From positions 1 to 10,049 of the forward strand of contig CAYMPG010000041.1 in NCBI GenBank assembly GCA_964392455.1: a stretch of 10,049 bases of DNA, read 5' to 3'. Positions within the stretch are counted from its first letter, which is position 1. The number at the start of each line of letters is the position of its first letter. Shown in pieces: positions 5,472-10,049 of the stretch. The stretch is from SFEL01 sp964392455 (lineage in GTDB: Bacteria > Bacillota > Clostridia > Christensenellales > CAG-138). Position numbers and translations under genes: made by a program. Below the pieces are notes generated by a model. That model worked only from the letters and a program-made list of their open reading frames with translations, did not search any database and was not told the DNA's origin.

Positions 5472-6812
5472 GTGTTGGCTTTGCCACAAAATTCCTTCAA
5501 GGGCGGCGTGCATCCTCTGCACGACCAGCACGAGGGTAAAACTTCAACCAGCGGATTGCCCATCAGGACCTATATCCCCGATAGTGTGGATATACCCATG
5601 TCCATGAGCATAGGCGCTCCCGCTACCCCCATCGTTCAGGTGGGCGATCATGTTAAGATGGGCCAGAAGATAGGCGAGGCAAACGGCTTCGTCAGCCTTC
5701 CTGTACACGCCAGCGTGTCCGGCGAGGTCACTGCCATCGGCACCAAGGTGCTGCTGCTGGGCGGCCCCACCACCATCGTCACCATCAAGAACGATTTCCA
5801 GGATGAATGGACTGAGCTCAGCCCCCTTGGCGGAGTAGAGGAGGCAGACCCTGCCAGGATAGTTCCTGCCGTGCAGGAAGCAGGCATCTGCGGTATGGGC
5901 GGCGCTACCTTCCCCACCCATGTAAAGCTCACCGTGGGCGAGGGCAAGTACTGTGATACAATCATCATCAACGGCGCCGAGTGCGAGACTCACGTCACCT
6001 GCGACCACAGGCTCATGATAGAGGAGCCCCAGCGCATAGTTGACGGTCTCCGTGCGGCAATGCGCGCCCTGGATGTAAAGCGGGGCGTTATCGCCATTGA
6101 GGACAATAAGCCCGATGCCATCGACGCTATGAAGCGCGCAGCCGAGGGCCGTGAGGGCGTGGAGGTAATGAGTCTCCGCACTAAGTACCCCCAGGGCTCT
6201 GAGAAGCAGCTCATCTATGCCGTTACCGGCCGTGAGGTTCCCTCCAAGAAGCTGCCCCTTGATGCCCATGTGATAGTGCTCAATGTGGGCACTGCCAAGG
6301 CCATTGCCGATGCAGTGATAGAGGGTAAGCCCCTTATTGACCGCGTGACCACCGTAAAGGGCTGCGTAAAGGAGCATGCAAACCTGAGGCTCAGGCTGGG
6401 CACCATCGTGGCCGATGTTATTGGCGAATGTGGCGGCTACACCGAGGAAGCCGGCAAGATAATCATGGGCGGCTGCATGACCGGCCTGTGCGCTCCCAAT
6501 GACCAGGTAGTCATAATGAAGGGCTCCAACGGCGTGCTGGTATTCAATGAAGAAGATGCCAAGGGCTACGAGGAGAATCCCTGCATACGCTGCGGACGCT
6601 GCGTAGAGGCCTGCCCAATAGGGCTGAATCCCTACAGGATGAAGCACTTCTGCGATGCGGGCGACCTGAAGGGCGCCGAGGCCAACGATGTTATGGAGTG
6701 CATAGTGTGCGGAAGCTGCTCCTATGCCTGCCCCGCCAAGCGCTGGCTCACCGCCTCCTTTAAGAATACCAAGGACGCTATCATGCGTGAAGCAAGGAGG
6801 GCCAAGAAGTAA
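5472..6812 (+). CDS. rnfC: RnfC, NADH-binding iron-sulfur subunit of the Rnf complex
   Basis: The peripheral cytoplasmic subunit of ferredoxin:NAD+ oxidoreductase (Rnf), thought to exchange electrons with NAD(H); 446 aa from GTG 5472. FKGGVHP (9-15) is the family's N-terminal signature, followed by a barrel-sandwich domain (about 40-110). GICGMGGATFPTHVKL (138-153) is the nucleotide/flavin-binding glycine-rich loop shared with NuoF-like proteins. YPQGSEKQLI (239-248) lies in the core. Two [4Fe-4S] clusters are bound by C371/C374/C377/C381 and C410/C413/C416/C420. The start is uncertain: GTG 5472, TTG 5475 and TTG 5481 are all in frame, and AGGCAGG (5466-5472) best fits one of the TTG codons. 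An out-of-frame ATG with AGGA upstream lies at 5461. The stop overlaps the rnfD start by one base. Confidence 0.95.
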   Translation: MLALPQNSFKGGVHPLHDQHEGKTSTSGLPIRTYIPDSVDIPMSMSIGAPATPIVQVGDHVKMGQKIGEANGFVSLPVHASVSGEVTAIGTKVLLLGGPTTIVTIKNDFQDEWTELSPLGGVEEADPARIVPAVQEAGICGMGGATFPTHVKLTVGEGKYCDTIIINGAECETHVTCDHRLMIEEPQRIVDGLRAAMRALDVKRGVIAIEDNKPDAIDAMKRAAEGREGVEVMSLRTKYPQGSEKQLIYAVTGREVPSKKLPLDAHVIVLNVGTAKAIADAVIEGKPLIDRVTTVKGCVKEHANLRLRLGTIVADVIGECGGYTEEAGKIIMGGCMTGLCAPNDQVVIMKGSNGVLVFNEEDAKGYEENPCIRCGRCVEACPIGLNPYRMKHFCDAGDLKGAEANDVMECIVCGSCSYACPAKRWLTASFKNTKDAIMREARRAKK

Positions 6813-7753
6813 TGAGTCTGCATGTTTCAATAGCACCCCATGTCCACAGCAAGGACACCACCGCCACCATCATGCGGGATGTGCTCATAGCCATGATCCC
6901 CACCACGCTGGTAGGCGTATACTGCTTCGGCCTCAATGCAGCGCTGCTGTGCATACTGGGCGTGGCTGCCGCCGTGCTCAGCGAGTATGCATATCAGAAG
7001 CTCACCGGCCAGAAGATACGCATCAATGACCTTTCCGCCGCAGTTACCGGCCTGCTGGTAGCTCTTAACCTGCCCGGCAACGCCCCCTGGTGGATGCCCG
7101 TGGTAGGCAGCTTTATCGCAATAGTGCTGGTAAAGCAGCTCTTTGGCGGCATTGGCGATAACTTTATGAACCCCGCTCTTACTGCCCGCGGCATACTGCT
7201 GGCCTCCTGGCCTGTAAAGATGACCGCATGGTATCTGCCCACCTTCTGCAAGGGTGTGGATGCCGTATCCTCCGCCACTGTGCTGGGCGGCTATGATGCC
7301 TCTTTGATGGATATGTTCCTGGGCTTCATTCCCGGCACCATAGGCGAGGTCAGCAAGGCTGCAATACTCATCGGCTTCCTGTATCTGCTGGTACGCAAGG
7401 TTATCTCCTGGCGTATACCTGTGGTGCTGGTTGCAAGCTTCGGCGTGTGCTGCGCCCTGTTTGGCATGGAGCAGGATATTGCCACCTCTCTGCTTTCCGG
7501 CGGTCTGCTCTTTGGCGCCGTATTCATGGCAACGGATTACACCACCTGCCCCATGACTCCGGTAGGCCAGATAATATACGCAGCAGGCTGCGGCCTTATC
7601 ATTGCAGTTATCCGCAAGTGGGGCTCCTACGCTGAGGGCGTTACCTACGGTATACTCGTAATGAATATTGTGACCCCCCTTATCGACAAATATGTAAAGC
7701 TGGGTGTCTACGGCCAGGAAAAGGTAAAGAAGGAGGCCAAGGCAAATGCGTAA
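6812..7753 (+). CDS. rnfD: RnfD, flavin-carrying membrane subunit of the Rnf complex
   Basis: A 313-aa integral membrane subunit of the NqrB/RnfD family, of ordinary length. Hydrophobic helices lie at about 22-60, 77-110, 185-215 and 228-292. The family motif DNFMNPALTARG (116-127) is intact. The covalent FMN site lies in DAVSSAT (150-156), so FMN would be attached by phosphoester to Thr156 by an ApbE-type flavin transferase. The usual SGAT reads SSAT here. TDYTTCPMTPVGQIIY (241-256) is another strongly conserved stretch. AAGGAGG (6794-6800) lies in the rnfC tail, 11 nt before the ATG. The C-terminus is lysine-rich and overlaps rnfE by 8 bp, which leaves no room for rnfG, the gene usually found next. 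Confidence 0.94.
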   Translation: MSLHVSIAPHVHSKDTTATIMRDVLIAMIPTTLVGVYCFGLNAALLCILGVAAAVLSEYAYQKLTGQKIRINDLSAAVTGLLVALNLPGNAPWWMPVVGSFIAIVLVKQLFGGIGDNFMNPALTARGILLASWPVKMTAWYLPTFCKGVDAVSSATVLGGYDASLMDMFLGFIPGTIGEVSKAAILIGFLYLLVRKVISWRIPVVLVASFGVCCALFGMEQDIATSLLSGGLLFGAVFMATDYTTCPMTPVGQIIYAAGCGLIIAVIRKWGSYAEGVTYGILVMNIVTPLIDKYVKLGVYGQEKVKKEAKANA

Positions 7754-8378
7754 TAACAAACCAAAGCTCTCAAGCGTATTTCTTAACGGCATAATCACCG
7801 AGAACCCCACCTTCCGTCTGGTTCTTGGTACCTGCCCCACCATCGCTACCACCAGCAGCCTCATAAATGCCATCGGCATGGGCGTTGCTGTTACCTTCGT
7901 GCTGATTGGTTCCAATGTGGTCATATCCCTGCTGAGGAACTTTATACCTGATAAGGTGCGTATTCCCAGCTTCATAGTGGTTATCTGCACATTCGTTACC
8001 GTAGTGCAGATGCTGCTCCAGGCATTCGTCCCCAGCCTCTATGCAAGCCTGGGTATGTTCATACCCCTTATCGTTGTTAACTGCATACTGCTTGCCCGTG
8101 CGGAAGCCTTCGCCAGCAAGAATGGCCCCGTTGCCTCCGCAGTGGACGGCCTGGGCATGGGCCTTGGCTTCACCATGGCCATCTCCATCATCGCCATCGT
8201 TCGTGAGCTGCTGGGCACCGGCTGCATCGGCGGTATCTCCATACTGGGCGCTGGCTATGACCCCATGCTGATCACCATACTGGCCCCCGGCGGCTTTATG
8301 ATTTTCGGCCTTACTCTGGGCATCGTGAATACCATCATGAAGCGCTCAGCTGATAAAAAAGCAAAGGAGGCCAACTAA
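7746..8378 (+). CDS. rnfE: RnfE, membrane subunit of the Rnf complex
   Basis: A 210-aa integral membrane protein of the NqrD/RnfE family with about six helices. The N-terminal half carries GIITENPTFRLVLGTCPTIA (15-34) with C30. VNCILLARAEAFAS (111-124) carries C113. These conserved cysteines in RnfE and their counterparts in RnfA are known in related complexes to hold a [2Fe-2S] cluster within the membrane. The presence of LGTCPTIATT and ARAEAFA distinguishes it from RnfA and from RnfG, which would be a single-helix protein with an exported FMN domain. AGGAGG (7731-7736) lies 9 nt before the ATG, inside the rnfD tail. It overlaps rnfD by 8 bp and rnfA by 1 bp, so it is tightly coupled to both. 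Confidence 0.94.
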   Translation: MRNNKPKLSSVFLNGIITENPTFRLVLGTCPTIATTSSLINAIGMGVAVTFVLIGSNVVISLLRNFIPDKVRIPSFIVVICTFVTVVQMLLQAFVPSLYASLGMFIPLIVVNCILLARAEAFASKNGPVASAVDGLGMGLGFTMAISIIAIVRELLGTGCIGGISILGAGYDPMLITILAPGGFMIFGLTLGIVNTIMKRSADKKAKEAN

Positions 8379-8968
8379 TGGAAACGGTAAGCTGCGGCAA
8401 TGTGCTGCTATTCTTCGTAAGTTGTGTTCTCAGCCATAACTTTATCTTCTCCCGCTTCCTGGGCTGCTGCCCCTTCCTGGGCGTATCCAACAAGGTAGAG
8501 ACTGCTGCCGGCATGGGCATAGCCGTTACCTTCGTAATGGGCATTGCATCCCTGTTTACCTCACTGGTATATCAGTATGTGCTGTATCCTCTGCACCTTA
8601 CCTATCTGGATACCATCAGCTTCATACTGATAATCGCCAGCCTTGTGCAGTTCGTTGAGATGTTCCTCAAGAAATCCAGCCCTGCGCTGTATAAGTCTCT
8701 GGGCATCTATCTGCCCCTTATCACCACCAACTGCGCCGTGCTGGGCGTTGCCACACTTAACGTAAGCGCCCAGTATGATGTGCTGTCCTCAGTGCTCAAT
8801 GGCGTATTCGGTGCGCTGGGCTTCCTGCTGGCCATAGTGCTTATGGCAGGCGTAAGGGAGCGCCTTGAGACCTCTCACATTCCTGAGACCTTTAAGGGCT
8901 TCCCCATTGGCCTGTTCATGGCCGGACTTATGGCTGTTGCCTTCATGGGCTTCAACGGCCTGGTATAA
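8378..8968 (+). CDS. rnfA: RnfA, membrane subunit of the Rnf complex
   Basis: A 196-aa integral membrane protein of the NqrE/RnfA family with six predicted helices, homologous to RnfE in inverted topology. NFIFSRFLGCCPFLGVSN (21-38) and LPLITTNCAVLGVA (112-125) are hallmark segments; C31 and C119 correspond to the conserved [2Fe-2S] ligands shared with RnfE. C30 is an additional cysteine where many homologues have isoleucine. AGVRERLE (157-164) near the end is also typical. AAAGGAGG (8363-8370) lies 7 nt before the ATG, and the start overlaps the rnfE stop as TAATG. It is followed 15 nt later by rnfB. Confidence 0.95.
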   Translation: METVSCGNVLLFFVSCVLSHNFIFSRFLGCCPFLGVSNKVETAAGMGIAVTFVMGIASLFTSLVYQYVLYPLHLTYLDTISFILIIASLVQFVEMFLKKSSPALYKSLGIYLPLITTNCAVLGVATLNVSAQYDVLSSVLNGVFGALGFLLAIVLMAGVRERLETSHIPETFKGFPIGLFMAGLMAVAFMGFNGLV

Positions 8969-8983
8969 TAAAGGAGGATAAGC

Positions 8984-9787
8984 ATGAATACTACTGCTAT
9001 TATTCTGGCGCTGGGCATAATGGCCGTGCTGGGCGTATTGTTTGGCATTATCCTCACCATTGCCGATAAGAAGTTCGCCGTAGAGGTGGATGCCCGTGCT
9101 GCTGCCGTTCGTGAGTGCCTTGGCGGCGCAAACTGCGGCGCCTGCGGCTATGCGGGCTGCGATGCCTTCGCACAGGCCGTAGTAAACGGCGAGGCTCCCG
9201 TAAACGGCTGCGCCCCCGGCGGCCCCAAGGCTGCTGAGGCCATAGCTGCCATAATGGGTATGTCCGTGGATACCACAGGCACCCGCAAGGCTGCCCGTGT
9301 TATCTGCCAGGGCGAATGTGGCGTGGCAAAGGAGCGCTACATTTATGACGGCCTCGCAAGCTGCGCTTCTGCCGGTAATCTGGCAGGTGGCCCCAAGATG
9401 TGCCGCTTTGCCTGCGTAGGTCTGGGTGACTGTGCAAGGGCCTGCGCCTTTGGCGCCATTGACCTTGCAAACGGCATTGCCAAAATCGATGCTGAAAAGT
9501 GCACCGCCTGCGGACAGTGCGCCAAGGCTTGCCCCCGTGGCGTGATAGAGCTCAAGCCCGTAAATGAGACTGTGATAGTTTCCTGCCGCAATACCGATGC
9601 CGGCCGTGAAGCCCGTGCAGCCTGCATGAAGGCCTGCATCGCCTGCGGCCGCTGCACCAAGGAATGCCCCAATGACGCAATACACGTTGAGGGCGGCGTT
9701 GCAAAGATAGACGAGAGCAAGTGCACCCGCTGCGGCGCATGCGCCAAGGTATGCCCCTGCAAGTGCATAGTGGATATGCTGGCATAA
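8984..9787 (+). CDS. rnfB: RnfB, polyferredoxin subunit of the Rnf complex
   Basis: A 267-aa membrane-anchored iron-sulfur protein that accepts electrons from reduced ferredoxin at the cytoplasmic face. An N-terminal helix (about 4-27) anchors it. The N-terminal cluster motif NCGACGYAGC gives C51, C54 and C59, with C76 in NGCAPGG. Further cysteine sets follow: C140/C144/C150/C154, C173/C176/C179/C183, C218/C221/C224/C228 and C247/C250/C253/C257, the last three of classic ferredoxin CxxCxxCxxxCP type. C108, C127, C201 and C214 match positions usually conserved in RnfB. This multi-cluster form is typical of clostridial Rnf rather than the shorter proteobacterial form. AAGGAGG (8971-8977) stands 6 nt before the ATG. 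It is the last gene of the operon, ending before the terminator at 9810. Confidence 0.95.
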   Translation: MNTTAIILALGIMAVLGVLFGIILTIADKKFAVEVDARAAAVRECLGGANCGACGYAGCDAFAQAVVNGEAPVNGCAPGGPKAAEAIAAIMGMSVDTTGTRKAARVICQGECGVAKERYIYDGLASCASAGNLAGGPKMCRFACVGLGDCARACAFGAIDLANGIAKIDAEKCTACGQCAKACPRGVIELKPVNETVIVSCRNTDAGREARAACMKACIACGRCTKECPNDAIHVEGGVAKIDESKCTRCGACAKVCPCKCIVDMLA

Positions 9788-9809
9788 GGGAAAAAAGAGA
9801 TTCTTATAT

Positions 9810-9844
9810 AAGGGGAAGCGGCAAGCCTGCTTCCCCTTGTTTTT
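9810..9844 (+). terminator. Rho-independent terminator of the rnf operon
   Basis: A 10-bp stem (AAGGGGAAGC at 9810-9819 with GCTTCCCCTT at 9829-9838) with a 9-nt loop is followed by GTTTTT (9839-9844). It closes the operon 22 nt after the rnfB stop, so no rnfG follows in the same transcript. Confidence 0.88.
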
Positions 9845-9915
9845 CATAAAATATGGAAAATGGATTTATTCAGCTCACTGGCCGCTTTTTCGGTATGTGG
9901 CATAAAGCAGACGAG

Positions 9916-9931
9916 TTTTTTTGCAAAAAAA
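9916..9931. promoter_or_regulatory. T7-GC-A7 palindrome just upstream of the tRNA promoter
   Basis: A perfect 16-bp palindrome, seven T, GC, seven A, ends 2 bp before the -35 box at 9934. A- and T-tracts at this spot resemble the UP elements of strong stable-RNA promoters, which contact the RNA polymerase alpha subunit. This role is inferred from position and composition. Confidence 0.45.
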
Positions 9932-9933
9932 CG

Positions 9934-9963
9934 TTGACAGTTGGGTAGAAAGTAGTGTATACT
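9934..9963 (+). promoter_or_regulatory. Strong sigma-70-type promoter of the tRNA-Val gene
   Basis: A perfect TTGACA (9934-9939), an 18-nt spacer and TATACT (9958-9963) make the best promoter in the window. The predicted start near 9970 leaves about 26 nt of leader before the mature tRNA. Confidence 0.85.
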
Positions 9964-9995
9964 AACTTTCGCAGTCCCGAGTGGACGCGTTAAGT

Positions 9996-10049
9996 GGGAG
10001 CATAGCTCAGCTGGGAGAGCACTTGCCTTACAAGCAAGGGGTCACAGGT
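9996..10049 (+). tRNA. tRNA-Val (anticodon UAC), 3' end beyond the window
   Basis: The acceptor 5' strand GGGAGCA (9996-10002), the D arm GCTCAGCTGGGAGAGC (10005-10020), the anticodon stem CTTGC/GCAAG (10022-10026 with 10034-10038) and the loop CTTACAA are all well formed. The anticodon is TAC (10029-10031), reading GUA and wobble valine codons. The variable loop and first T-arm strand (ACAGG) are present; the window ends at the first T of the T loop, so the acceptor 3' strand and CCA are missing. It may be the first of a tRNA cluster. Confidence 0.93.

Noticed and set aside
5544..6836. A 430-aa open frame on the minus strand opposite rnfC, with similar long minus-strand frames opposite rnfD (6827-7990) and rnfA/rnfB (8789-9847)
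   Set aside because: They mirror strongly supported rnf genes, show low-complexity Ala/Gly/His-rich composition without domains, and lack ribosome binding sites. They follow from the codon bias of the sense genes.
1..10049. CRISPR arrays, insertion sequences, phage or integration sites
   Set aside because: No spaced repeats, transposase or integrase reading frames, or terminal inverted repeats were seen; the tRNA 3' end, a common integration site, is outside the window.

Overview
The window looks like a chromosomal segment of a strictly anaerobic, fermentative Bacillota (Firmicutes), probably from Clostridia or Negativicutes. The evidence is a six-type Rnf operon in the clostridial order (C-D-...-E-A-B), strong AGGAGG-type ribosome binding sites before most genes, TSUP and NSS transporters typical of amino-acid or organic-acid fermenters, and moderate GC with AT-rich intergenic regions. 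I cannot place it to genus from the sequence alone.

Layout. Positions 1-116 hold an unassigned stretch that ends at a strong, probably bidirectional terminator (117-149). A leftward gene (198-1097) encodes a TSUP-family (TauE/SafE-like) permease with a good promoter at 1208-1236 and a roughly 100-nt leader. Rightward from about 1389 runs a probable three-gene unit: an XRE-type regulator with an unrecognised C-terminal domain (1465-2196), then two tandem overlapping RelB/DinJ-like ribbon-helix-helix proteins (2246-2440, 2421-2651) with no toxin beside them, closed by a terminator at 2670-2697. An AT-rich 320-bp regulatory region with an FNR/CRP-like palindrome precedes a monocistronic sodium-dependent NSS amino-acid transporter (3020-4375), closed by a terminator at 4423-4454. 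Next come two half-size TSUP proteins (4537-4899, 4896-5276), which look like the N- and C-halves of one permease made as separate chains.

The right half is the rnf operon: an extended -10 promoter at 5321-5349, then rnfC (5472-6812), rnfD (6812-7753), rnfE (7746-8378), rnfA (8378-8968), rnfB (8984-9787) and a terminator (9810-9844). The genes overlap or nearly touch. The striking point is that rnfG, normally between rnfD and rnfE, is absent: rnfD and rnfE overlap by 8 bp. The last feature is a strong promoter (9934-9963) driving a tRNA-Val(UAC) gene that runs off the window at 10049.

How the genes may work together: Rnf couples electron transfer from reduced ferredoxin to NAD+ to export of Na+ or H+. 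The NSS symporter, and possibly the TSUP permeases, could use such an ion gradient for uptake or exchange of amino acids and small anions. That link is inferred from neighbourhood and family knowledge, not shown by the sequence.
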